A DNA stretch of 22,000 nucleotides. It comes from a virus. Shown piece by piece: positions 8,578-16,922 of this stretch. Position numbers and translations under genes: made by a program. Every line of letters starts with the position of its first letter. Positions within the stretch are counted from its first letter, which is position 1. The notes below the pieces were generated by a model, which was given only the letters and a program-made list of their open reading frames with translations, did no database searches and was not told the origin of the DNA. Location of the stretch: positions 1 to 22,000 of the IMG/VR virus record IMGVR_UViG_3300008262_000552; one strand, given 5' to 3'.

Positions 8578-11500
8578 ACTACACCAGCTCCAATTGTTTT
8601 AATTCTTCCCTCTTTAGCTCCCATTCTTGAAAGCTCTTGCTTAAATCTCATTACAACCTCATCAACGCTTACATTTGTTCCGTTGAGAGCTATGTTAACA
8701 TTATACACACAATTTGAAGAAGATGCATTATTTGATACGCCGCTCATTCCATTTATGCTATTTGAAGGAATATTATATCTTGGAGAAGTGTTAATATTAG
8801 GATATATGGTTCCAGGCATATCAAACCTAATACCTTCTGTTTTCATTCCATCATTTATGGTATATGTTTGTCCAGGGGTAAATCTTCCTCCGCCAGCTCT
8901 TTTTACAGCCTTAGCATCATGAAGAATAGCATCTTCTCCTATTGTGACTCTATATTCATCTTCCCCATATCTAAAGACATCATCTTGCTTTAACTTAAAT
9001 TTATTTATAAGTCTTGTTCTAGCTATGTCTGTAAGGTCACCATTCTTTTTAAACAAGTCGCTAAGTTTTTCTGAACCCTTTAAAATAGAACTTAAATTAT
9101 CGGCTGTAATGTTTCTTGTTACTGGAGCTTTACCACCCATTGCTCTTACAACGTCATTTAAAGTTGAACCCCCACCAAGGTCTTTAACCATCTTGTCATA
9201 GTTGGTGCCAGCCTGTTTTTCCATTTCTTGAACAAGCTTATTAAATTCAGAATCTGCTCCGCCACCCCACTTAGCAACACCCTTTAATTTTTTACCAGTT
9301 GAAGGGTCAACATAATTGCTAAAAAATTCTCTTACTTCTTTAGACTCTTTGCCAAGATTTTCAATTAAAAGATTTTTTTCTCCAGTTACAGCATCTACAG
9401 ATTCTTTTCTTCTTGTTGGATCTTTTAATCTTTGAGCATTAGACATTCTTTGTGCAAGAGCTGTAAGCTTTGCAAGGTACTCGTCTACCTTGGCTTTTGT
9501 CTCTACCGCTCTATTGTTTCCTTTATTTGCAGCATCAACCTTATCACCTTGTCTATCTTTCTTTTCTTGATCGTCATCTAGCTTCTTTCTCCACTTGTCT
9601 TCTTCTTTTTGAGCAAGTTCATCAACTTTTTGCATAGCCTTTTTAGCTTGGGTTTCATTTACCAATTGTTTAATAGCAAGCTGTGTCTGTGCATAACCAT
9701 CTCTGTCTCCACGAGCTAGTTGAGCCTGTGCTTCTAATTGAAGTTTTTGTAACTCTAATTCTGTATTTTCTGATTCAAGGGCATCTGACATTGCTTTCTT
9801 TTTTGCATCTGCCTCTTTTCTTATTGCAGCAATCTTGTCATTAATTCTTTTAATAGCTGCCCTATCCATTCCTATTTGAGCATCTTCTGCCTTTTTAAGA
9901 ATATCAGAATTCTTTTTAATTTCTTCGCCAAGTTTTTTGGATCCCGCTGCTGCTTTTCCTAATGCATCTGAAACAACTTCTCCAGATTCTATTTGATCGC
10001 CTGCTTGCTCTAAAGCATCTTGGTAAAGAGAAAGAGATATTGCTAGTTCAGAGCTCATGTTTTTTAAATTAACATTAACTCCAGCAGTCTGTAATCTTAC
10101 CTTTGCCCACATTCCTCCAACAGTATCCGTTGACTTTAATATGCTTGCTAGCAAAGGATTTTCTTTCTTTAAATTATTTAGAGCGGTTTCTCCAATTTGA
10201 AGATTTTTTACCCCTAGAGTATTAAGCTTTTCGTATTGCATAACTAATGCTTGAGCTTCTGTTATTTTTTGCCCACTAGCATCTCTTGTTCCAACTAAAG
10301 CATTTACTGCTCCTTCTAAAGAATTAATAACTGAATCAACATTGCCAGAGAAAGCTGCAGAATCTACGTCTCTAATTCCTTTTTCAAAATCTAAAATATT
10401 TCCCTTTAATGTTTCTATAGTAAAGGATGCTGCAGACCCTTTATCTACAATTTGCTGAAAACCCTTTTGAGCTATTGCATTAAATCCTTGACCAGCCTTA
10501 TTAGATGCCTCAATTAATGCATAAATTTTATTTGTAGCGTCTTGTGCACTCATTCCGCCTGCAACAAATTGTGCTTTTAGGTTAGCAGCTAAATCATTTA
10601 CCTTAGAAGAATCAATGTTATTAAATGTTGCATACAGCGTAGGCATAGTTTCTTTTGCAGTTTCTTTAAGCTTTTTTAACTCTGCAATTGTTAATGTTAA
10701 TCCAGATACTCCAGAATTTGTTGTTGCTTCATAGGCAAGCAATCCTTTTTCTCTTTGAAGCTTTAGTTCAGCGTTAACACGCTTTAGCTTTTCTGTCATT
10801 GTTTCATAAGATATTCCAGCTTCTTTTGCGCCTTCTTTTGTTATTCCATTTAACAAAGCTGTTTCTCTTCTTTGTTCTGCTATTTCTTTTTTAATTAATT
10901 TATATGCTGCAACTAAACCACCTACTGCAATTATTGCTAGTCCAACAGGGCCAGTAAAGAATTTTACTGCTGCTCCAGCTATTCTAAACGCTGATCCAGC
11001 AATTCTTCCAAATAAACTTACTGCCCCAGTAATATTTTTTAATTGTCCCATTGCTGGCTTTAGCATTTGTAACATAGGCAACATTTGAAGAGCAGTTCCT
11101 GAAGCCATCATTCCAGTTCCAAGGCTTCCTCCAGTATACATGCCAGCCATTTGCAAGCCCATACCTAAACCAAATTGTCCCATTCCTCCCATTTCGGAAG
11201 GCTCTCCTCCAGATTTTCCAGCACGTCCCTCGCTAAATCCAGATCTTAATGAAGGTATTATTCCTCCCTTGTTTGCATAAACCATTCCGCCCTTATTCAT
11301 TCCGCCAGCAGAAGCCATACTAAATAATCTTCTTCTTGAAGATGCACCAATTATTGCTTTAGCAATTCTGGTACTTCTAGAAGGAGACATTGAAACTGCT
11401 TTTGGATAAGATATATTTCCACGCTTAGCTCTCATTTGTTTCTGCACTGATTCTGCAGATGATGTTGTTAACGGCACGGCATTTGGAACAAGGCCTCTAT

Positions 11501-14500
11501 TTCCAAGAGTGTTGTGCAATCTATTAATATTAGACTCGCCAGCAATTGCCTGCATATAATTACCTGCAGCATTATATCCCCAGTTTCTAAAGCCAGACTT
11601 GTCTTTTGGAGAAACGTGTTCTGATTCAAAAAGATTTCTACTTGTTAAATCTGATAGTCTAATTTTAGAAGGGTCTACGTCTGGGAATAATCTAGGGAAA
11701 ACCCTTGCCGCCATTTTTGGATCTGATGCTTCTAGTAATCTTAAAAGTTTTACAGAATCTTGATTTGCTTGTTTTGCAGACAAAGCCTGCAGACCGCCAG
11801 CATTTTTTGTAAGCAATGATCTTCCATATTTTTGTTTAATATATCTGTGTCTAGCTTGAGTTACTTTTCTTGCTTGCTCTTTAAATAATCTTCTATCAAT
11901 CTCACCTTGCCCGCCACGTAAATCTTTTCTAAAAGAATTTCTTAAAGCAGTATCTACGTCCGCTGTTGCCATAGCAATTGCATCTGACGGATCTACGCCA
12001 AGAGGCACTAGTGCGCTAGCATTATTCATTATAGCTCTAAATCTAGCCTCATCTCCCCAGTTTGGAGATGTTGCATATCTTTCTTCAATAGACAATATTT
12101 GTCTGTATAAATCTAGATCTGTGGCTGTTCCTCCGCCATTAAAGTTTGGACCTGTTCCTCCAGCGCCACCATTAATAGCCATAAGCAATGGTAGGTTTTG
12201 TTTTGTTGCCTGAGCATTTACAACGAATTCTCCTGGTGTAAGCATTGCTGGAACAACATCTGCATTTATGTTTGGCCCAGGAACTATGCTTCCATCATTT
12301 GCTGTATATACATATCCACCATCATTGAAATTTTTTGGCTTAGTAGTCTCTATATTATAACCAGCACCTGATGTTCTTACTCCTAAATTTCTAGCAATAC
12401 TATCAATAAAGTTTTTTGTTTTGCTTTTCTTAAAAAGCTCACGCATATTAGACTTACCAGTAGCCGTTACAACTGGCTGATTTAATGTAGGAATTACAGT
12501 TGGATTTAAAGTCCTACCCATTCCCTTTGCTTGTGCCATAGTTGTTTCTGCAATAAGAGCTTCTGTCCTAGAGTTTAGTGCCATAATTTCTGCTCTAGCC
12601 TGTTGAACATTCATTGCTCCTGCTTCAAGTTGTGCTATGATTGCTCTTGACTCAATTGCTGCATTTTTAGTAATAGCTTGAACTGCTGGCAAAACATCGT
12701 CAAACACTTGCATAAATTCTGCGCTTGCTAATCCAGTAGTAGCAATAGATTTTTTAAGTGCAGCAATTTCTGCTTTTGACTGCATGCCTAATGTCGCCAT
12801 CATTGCATGCCATTTTCCAGCTTCAGAGGCGACTATGCCAGTAGATGCTCCATTAACTCTTGTAAGTCCTGGTATATTTGGTAATTCTGACTCTGCATAA
12901 ATTTGTGGGTTCTGACCAATTCTTTGATTTACTGGAATAGATCCAGGAACCATGCCGAACATTGTTTGATTAAGTCTTTCTGTTGTTGACATAACTCCAC
13001 GAGGATTCATGTGAGAACTTGCCCTTGAATAAGCTGGTCCTACAAGTGGGTGATTTTTATCAACTACTCTTGCTCCTGCGCCTGCTCGTTGAACTAAATT
13101 TCCAGCCATAGTGTTAACTGCTGGGGCTACAGATATTGAACCAGTTGCTGCTTTTGCTTCTAGAACACTAAACTCATCAATAAGATTTCTTAATGCTAGC
13201 TGTAAAACTCCTGCTGCTTTAGCATCGCTATAAAGAGTTTGTTCAATTAAACTTCCAGCTTTTTCTGCTGCTAAAATTTCTGGAGTTAAATATTTCCATC
13301 CTTCTCCGCCTTTAAACAGAGCCTTCATATGGAATACACCCTTTACTATATATCCAAAGAAGTTTGCAAGTACACCAGTTAACATAATAAGTGGTCCAGC
13401 TACAGCTGTTAGCCCTCCAAATAATGTTAGTACTTGTTTTAATGGCTTAGGTAAATTATCTACAAATTCTAATATTTTTGTAACAACATTAATTAATGTT
13501 GTGTTAATTGCTAAAAATTGATTTCCTACTGTGGCCAACTCAGCCTTTAATCCTTCTACAGCTCTATTATATCTTCCAGAAGCAGATTCTGTAACAGCCT
13601 TTAATTCTCGATCAGCCAATGCTCCCAAATCGCCTGTGCTTGCTTTCATTAAGTCTAAAACTTGTAGTGTCTGGCTTCCTTGTTTTCCTAGATTTTCAAA
13701 TAGGGCATTCATTCTAGAAAACTGGAATTTACCAAATAAATTTTCAATTGCTTGTTGCTTTTTTAATGGATCAAGCTGATCTAATGCTGCTTGCAAAGCA
13801 AGTAAGGTATCTGTGGTGCTTCCAGCATTGTCATTTACAATTCCTAAAAGATCTATTCCAAATCCCTTAAATTGTTCTACAGCTTTATCTGTAGGGTTAA
13901 TTAAAGATGCAAGACCTGATTTTAGTGCGTTAGCACCTTCAGATGCATTAATTCCACCTTCACGCATAGCTGTTAAATAAAGAGCTAAATCTTTTACGCT
14001 TCCGCCTAAACCTTGAATTACTGGTCCAGCCTTTGGAATTGCTTCCACCAAATCATTTAGACTTGTTGATGTTTGGTTTTCAACTGCGTTTAAAAAGTTA
14101 ATTGATTCTGATAGTTGATCTGTATTTTGTTTAAATGCAGATTGAATTGCTAATGTTGCTTTCATTGCTTCTGCTCTATCAACTTCTCCAAGCACTGCAA
14201 GTCTAGTTGTTTCTTCGATTGAAGCAATAAGCTCCTGTCCAGTTTTTCCTGTTGCTGCAATATCTGCGCCTAGCGCTAAAGTTTCTCTATATGACGCACC
14301 TAAATTTTGAGATAAAGCTTTAGCTGTTGCCTCAACCTCTTGTCTTACCTTACCTAATTCTTCTGTTGTAGTTCCAGCAGTATCTCCATAAACCTTTACA
14401 AGTCTTGTTAACTCTGCATCTGCCGTTCTAAAAGCATCTGCTGCAGCTTTTCCAAATGCTGCTAGAGGAAGTGTAAGACCTACAGTTAACTGACGACCTG

Positions 14501-15044
14501 CCCACTGTGTATTTTTACCCCAGTTAATAAGTTGACCAGCGCCCTGCTGAACAACTTTATTCATAATCTGAAGTTCTTGTCTTGCAATTGCAGTTTTATT
14601 TTTTACTTCGTCAAGGCCTCTAGGCACCTGTACGTTAAATTGCATTAGCCCCTGAGCATTTCTTCCCAGAGGCTGTATAATTGCGTTTTGCAATGCTACT
14701 TGTTGTTTTGCAAGATCTCTAATAAGTCCGCCAGATGTTTTGGCGTGATTTTGCATAGTCTTATAATATTGATTTAACTTAAGCTGTCCTGAATCTAAAT
14801 TTTTTCCAAATTTTTCTACATCAGAATTTAAGCTTACAAAGTGTGTTGAAAATTGGCCTGTGCTTCTTAAAGTGTCCGAAAAGGACCTATTCATTACTGC
14901 AATTTGATTTGCAAACATCTTGTTTGATGATGCAATTTTTTCTTGCAGTTTAGATAGGGATGCGGTTACTTTATGAACATCTGCAATGAGTCCCGAAAAA
15001 TCCGCATCTGCGGTAATTCGGGTTCTTACTTGTTCATCAGCCAT
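8574..15044 (-). CDS. Tail tape measure protein
   Basis: At 2156 residues this is by far the largest gene. Its ATG follows the chaperone stop by 3 bases, with AAGGAG inside the chaperone's last codons. Visible order: an N-terminal helical region (1-180); a TP901-type tape measure core (about 185-530) with ALGADIAATGKTGQEL and AMREGGINASEGANALKSG; a hydrophobic segment (about 535-566); a Gly-rich motif and PAMLTPGEFVVNAQAT (about 908-955), a signature of tape measures; a hydrophilic domain (about 971-1236) holding ESEHVSPKD; a second Gly-rich motif (about 1252-1264); a Gly/Met-rich stretch; a second hydrophobic segment (about 1351-1381); a charged coiled coil (about 1715-1855); and a C-terminal NVNIALNGTNVSVDEVV. 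The protein sets tail length and enters the host envelope. At about 0.15 nm per residue the tail would be near 320 nm, less if folded domains do not count. Confidence 0.95.
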   Translation of the reverse strand: MADEQVRTRITADADFSGLIADVHKVTASLSKLQEKIASSNKMFANQIAVMNRSFSDTLRSTGQFSTHFVSLNSDVEKFGKNLDSGQLKLNQYYKTMQNHAKTSGGLIRDLAKQQVALQNAIIQPLGRNAQGLMQFNVQVPRGLDEVKNKTAIARQELQIMNKVVQQGAGQLINWGKNTQWAGRQLTVGLTLPLAAFGKAAADAFRTADAELTRLVKVYGDTAGTTTEELGKVRQEVEATAKALSQNLGASYRETLALGADIAATGKTGQELIASIEETTRLAVLGEVDRAEAMKATLAIQSAFKQNTDQLSESINFLNAVENQTSTSLNDLVEAIPKAGPVIQGLGGSVKDLALYLTAMREGGINASEGANALKSGLASLINPTDKAVEQFKGFGIDLLGIVNDNAGSTTDTLLALQAALDQLDPLKKQQAIENLFGKFQFSRMNALFENLGKQGSQTLQVLDLMKASTGDLGALADRELKAVTESASGRYNRAVEGLKAELATVGNQFLAINTTLINVVTKILEFVDNLPKPLKQVLTLFGGLTAVAGPLIMLTGVLANFFGYIVKGVFHMKALFKGGEGWKYLTPEILAAEKAGSLIEQTLYSDAKAAGVLQLALRNLIDEFSVLEAKAATGSISVAPAVNTMAGNLVQRAGAGARVVDKNHPLVGPAYSRASSHMNPRGVMSTTERLNQTMFGMVPGSIPVNQRIGQNPQIYAESELPNIPGLTRVNGASTGIVASEAGKWHAMMATLGMQSKAEIAALKKSIATTGLASAEFMQVFDDVLPAVQAITKNAAIESRAIIAQLEAGAMNVQQARAEIMALNSRTEALIAETTMAQAKGMGRTLNPTVIPTLNQPVVTATGKSNMRELFKKSKTKNFIDSIARNLGVRTSGAGYNIETTKPKNFNDGGYVYTANDGSIVPGPNINADVVPAMLTPGEFVVNAQATKQNLPLLMAINGGAGGTGPNFNGGGTATDLDLYRQILSIEERYATSPNWGDEARFRAIMNNASALVPLGVDPSDAIAMATADVDTALRNSFRKDLRGGQGEIDRRLFKEQARKVTQARHRYIKQKYGRSLLTKNAGGLQALSAKQANQDSVKLLRLLEASDPKMAARVFPRLFPDVDPSKIRLSDLTSRNLFESEHVSPKDKSGFRNWGYNAAGNYMQAIAGESNINRLHNTLGNRGLVPNAVPLTTSSAESVQKQMRAKRGNISYPKAVSMSPSRSTRIAKAIIGASSRRRLFSMASAGGMNKGGMVYANKGGIIPSLRSGFSEGRAGKSGGEPSEMGGMGQFGLGMGLQMAGMYTGGSLGTGMMASGTALQMLPMLQMLKPAMGQLKNITGAVSLFGRIAGSAFRIAGAAVKFFTGPVGLAIIAVGGLVAAYKLIKKEIAEQRRETALLNGITKEGAKEAGISYETMTEKLKRVNAELKLQREKGLLAYEATTNSGVSGLTLTIAELKKLKETAKETMPTLYATFNNIDSSKVNDLAANLKAQFVAGGMSAQDATNKIYALIEASNKAGQGFNAIAQKGFQQIVDKGSAASFTIETLKGNILDFEKGIRDVDSAAFSGNVDSVINSLEGAVNALVGTRDASGQKITEAQALVMQYEKLNTLGVKNLQIGETALNNLKKENPLLASILKSTDTVGGMWAKVRLQTAGVNVNLKNMSSELAISLSLYQDALEQAGDQIESGEVVSDALGKAAAGSKKLGEEIKKNSDILKKAEDAQIGMDRAAIKRINDKIAAIRKEADAKKKAMSDALESENTELELQKLQLEAQAQLARGDRDGYAQTQLAIKQLVNETQAKKAMQKVDELAQKEEDKWRKKLDDDQEKKDRQGDKVDAANKGNNRAVETKAKVDEYLAKLTALAQRMSNAQRLKDPTRRKESVDAVTGEKNLLIENLGKESKEVREFFSNYVDPSTGKKLKGVAKWGGGADSEFNKLVQEMEKQAGTNYDKMVKDLGGGSTLNDVVRAMGGKAPVTRNITADNLSSILKGSEKLSDLFKKNGDLTDIARTRLINKFKLKQDDVFRYGEDEYRVTIGEDAILHDAKAVKRAGGGRFTPGQTYTINDGMKTEGIRFDMPGTIYPNINTSPRYNIPSNSINGMSGVSNNASSSNCVYNVNIALNGTNVSVDEVVMRFKQELSRMGAKEGRIKTIGAGVV

Positions 15045-15047
15045 TTA

Positions 15048-15489
15048 TTACTCCTTAGAATATCCTAAACCTGCTCCAATTCCAAATCCTGCTTCTGCAG
15101 CAAATTGTCCTTGTAGTGAAACTATGTCAGATCCGTCTGCTTCAATTCCTAATGCTTTTCTTCTGACATCTTCAAAGGTAGGACCTTCGTTTTTTTCTTC
15201 TTCGATGTTAAGATCGATACCTTGCATTCCTGCAAGAAACTTTCTTTCCTCCGACTCTTTCTTTTTAATAGATTTCAATGTTTGCAATAACTCTGGCATT
15301 GAAAGACTTTCTTCTAGTTCTTCGTAATTTTTCCAATGACCTAAAAGAAAAACTTCTCCTAATAAAGCGGCTAAGTCTAGTTCTGACCAGCCAGAACCGC
15401 TGCCGCTAGTAGGTTTGGGAAGGCTTAAGTTTTACTACGGCACCATTTTGTAAGGTGATTTCTTCTACATTATATACTGTTGTTGCCAA
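15048..15489 (-). CDS. Tail assembly chaperone, read by ribosomal frameshift (+1 or -2)
   Basis: A TTG at 15489 with AGGAGG at 15496-15501 opens a 27-codon frame ending at 15406. The second frame is open from 15431 to 15048 and encodes SGSGSGWSELDLAALLGEVF, then LLGHWKNYEELEESLSMPEL, ending GAGLGYSKE. It has no ATG, GTG or TTG before an ATG at 15299 that lies in the middle of this conserved-looking part and has only a poor Shine-Dalgarno. A shift of +1 (or -2) between 15431 and 15409 joins the frames into a protein of about 146 residues. The gene precedes the tape measure, where siphoviruses keep frameshifted chaperones that hold the tape measure during tube assembly (lambda G/GT type). The first frame is unusually short. 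I recall the pattern, not a specific homolog. An 83-residue product from 15299 alone is the alternative. Confidence 0.65.
15406..15489 (-). CDS. 27-codon zero-frame product of the chaperone locus
   Basis: This ORF starts with TTG, 6 bases after a perfect AGGAGG, and encodes MATTVYNVEE followed by ITLQNGAVVKLKPSQTY. The segment ITLQNGAVVKLKP resembles the start of longer phage tail assembly chaperones (pattern xVTLQDGxxVxLKPL), where more than 100 residues normally follow. Here the frame stops at TAG after only 27 codons. It follows the promoter at 15519-15547 and is probably the landing site for ribosomes that then shift into the downstream frame. It could instead be a remnant of a longer first gene. 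Confidence 0.65.
   Translation of the reverse strand: MATTVYNVEEITLQNGAVVKLKPSQTY
15409..15431 (-). other. Window in which the chaperone frameshift must occur
   Basis: The downstream frame has a TAA at 15432-15434 and the zero frame stops at 15406-15408, so a shift must fall between them. Zero-frame codons are CTT AAG CCT TCC CAA ACC TAC, then TAG. No classical -1 heptamer is present. The runs TTCCC and CCCAAA allow a +1 slip (for example CCT or TCC re-pairing one base on) or a -2 slip. Confidence 0.5.
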
Positions 15490-15518
15490 TTTAATCCTCC
15501 TAGGATCTAGTCTCATTT

Positions 15519-15547
15519 ATTATAACATATAGGTATTATCACCACAA
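15519..15547 (-). promoter_or_regulatory. Promoter for the chaperone/tape measure unit
   Basis: On the minus strand TTGTGG (15547-15542) is followed after 17 bases by TATAAT (15524-15519), preceded by TG one base upstream, making an extended -10. It lies between the terminator at 15556-15573 and the TTG start at 15489, leaving a leader of about 25 bases with a perfect AGGAGG. The -35 overlaps the T-rich tail of the terminator. Confidence 0.7.
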
Positions 15548-15555
15548 ACAGAAGA

Positions 15556-15573
15556 CCCCCCATTTCTGGGGGG
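15556..15573 (-). terminator. Rho-independent terminator after the major tail gene
   Basis: A 7-base-pair stem (six G-C pairs plus one A-T) closes a 4-base loop. On the minus strand it is followed by TCTTCTGTTT. It lies 22 bases past the stop of the major tail protein gene. The T tract is imperfect, so some read-through into the tape measure unit is likely. Confidence 0.75.
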
Positions 15574-15594
15574 CCCTGTTAATTAATAAATTAA

Positions 15595-16308
15595 TTACGC
15601 AAGAACTCGGTCAATAATCTTACCATATTCTGAACCAGTGTAATTAGCGTCTGGAAGCAGACGGAATGTTACTGGGAAAGTTGTTGGTGTATTACGTGCT
15701 AGTGAGAACTGTGACTGTTGTACAGAAAGAACACGACGTGCATAATATACACGCTCTGTTGTTGCTGCTACTTCTGCCGATGCACCCTTTGCAAGAGTTG
15801 GTGCTTGACCAACTGCAAACAACTGACGCTCTGTTGGCTGAACACCAAGTGCTCCAGCCTCAAGGCCAAGTGTTAGAGACTTATCGTCTGCACCTGTTGC
15901 GCCCTTTGTAGGGTATGCATCTGTTGATGCTACGTTATCCTTTGTGAGAGTTGAAGCTCCCTGTCCGAATACCAAAAGAACGTTTGCAAGTGTTCCTTCA
16001 GACATTTCGGTTGCAATCATAACTTCCATCGCTGACTTGAAAAGCTTAGCTGTATCAAGAAGCTGATCTACTGTTACTGAATCATATGTTGGGTTGTAAG
16101 TGATCTGAAGACCATTGTTGGTGAAACCAACGTTACGAACTAGATTAGATGCTGCAAGTGTAGTTGCGGCTGATGTTCTTGGAGCAAATGAAACTCCTGA
16201 ACCTGAATCTAGAATATTTTCAACGTATGATGGATCTGTTGAATCCTTGACTGATACATATAGTGGTGATGCACCAACAAGAATATTCTTTGCATTATTA
16301 AATGCCAT
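15595..16308 (-). CDS. Major tail (tube) protein
   Basis: This 237-residue protein starts at an ATG with a strong AGGAGGT 7 bases upstream. It begins MAFNNAKNILVGASPLYVSV and continues with mixed beta strands and one helix (about 80-105, VDQLLDTAKLFKSAMEVMIA), ending in FPVTFRLLPDANYTGSEYG. This length and make-up fit siphovirus tube proteins, which polymerise into the tail tube around the tape measure. It lies between the tail terminator and the chaperone, its usual place. Its codons differ from those of the neighbours (many CGT arginines and C-ending codons), as in the capsid gene, consistent with very high expression. It is followed at once by a terminator. No separate decoration domain is evident. 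Confidence 0.85.
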   Translation of the reverse strand: MAFNNAKNILVGASPLYVSVKDSTDPSYVENILDSGSGVSFAPRTSAATTLAASNLVRNVGFTNNGLQITYNPTYDSVTVDQLLDTAKLFKSAMEVMIATEMSEGTLANVLLVFGQGASTLTKDNVASTDAYPTKGATGADDKSLTLGLEAGALGVQPTERQLFAVGQAPTLAKGASAEVAATTERVYYARRVLSVQQSQFSLARNTPTTFPVTFRLLPDANYTGSEYGKIIDRVLA

Positions 16309-16409
16309 TGTTATACCTCCTGTTTTTTAAACATAATATTAAGTTTTTGTGGCTGGCTAGGCCGTTCCTCTTGTCTAATTGTAGTGGATAAACGACCCAA
16401 AGGCAAACT

Positions 16410-16922
16410 CTATACAAACCTGCCATTTACGTCAGATATCCTGGCATACTTAACTTCAAGGATTACATCTGAAGACAAAAATCCCTGGATTTCTTCAGAA
16501 GGACTAGTTGGGGAAATCTCTGATATAAAAATGCTGTAGAACTTAAACTTATCAGATACTCCACCCCACAAATTTAGATCCCTTGCTGAGTCATCCATTC
16601 TTCTAAATAAATCTGTCATAAAATTTCTAAGCTGATTTATCTCAGAAACGTCTGTTGAATAAATAGTAAAAAGTATTTGTTCGCAACATATTGCCCAATT
16701 CTCTTCATACGACATACCAATCTTGTCATACACAATATGGGTTTTGCCACTTAAAAATTGATTCATCTCTGGAGACTGTTGAACTGGAATAATGGGAACA
16801 ATTGATGAACCAAGGCTGTCTGAGTAATAATCGTCTGCTTCTAATAGACCTATTGTTAAAATTTGATCCCACAAATATTTTCTTATTTCTATTGAGGCAT
16901 CTAACTTATAGTCTGCTGTCAT
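16410..16922 (-). CDS. Tail terminator protein
   Basis: This 170-residue protein starts in a 4-base overlap (ATGA) with the upstream neck gene. An N-terminal helix (IEIRKYLWDQIL) is followed by alternating strands, a central helix (ISTDVSEINQLRNFMTDLF type) and a closing strand ILEVKYARI. This alpha/beta plan matches gpU- and gp17-type tail terminators, which form a ring at the head-proximal end of the tube, stop its growth and prepare it for joining to the head. Its position just upstream of the major tail gene is the standard one. The family call rests on order, size and secondary-structure pattern rather than on a diagnostic motif. Confidence 0.7.
   Translation of the reverse strand: MTADYKLDASIEIRKYLWDQILTIGLLEADDYYSDSLGSSIVPIIPVQQSPEMNQFLSGKTHIVYDKIGMSYEENWAICCEQILFTIYSTDVSEINQLRNFMTDLFRRMDDSARDLNLWGGVSDKFKFYSIFISEISPTSPSEEIQGFLSSDVILEVKYARISDVNGRFV

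Noticed and set aside
15048-15299. Separate 83-residue gene starting at the ATG at 15299
   Set aside because: The frame is open and conserved-looking for more than 40 codons upstream of this ATG, and the site has only a weak purine run, so it is an internal Met of a frameshifted product.
16317-16345. Tiny ORF (7 codons) just before the major tail gene overlapping its Shine-Dalgarno
   Set aside because: It starts in an AT-rich run with no ribosome site, and the peptide simply reads through AGGAGGT. Chance is the simplest explanation.
16309-16409. Promoter for the major tail gene in the 100-base gap
   Set aside because: TATTAT and TAATAT strings exist but no -35 at a fitting distance and no TG extension are found. 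The gap is probably leader sequence; RNA start mapping would be needed.
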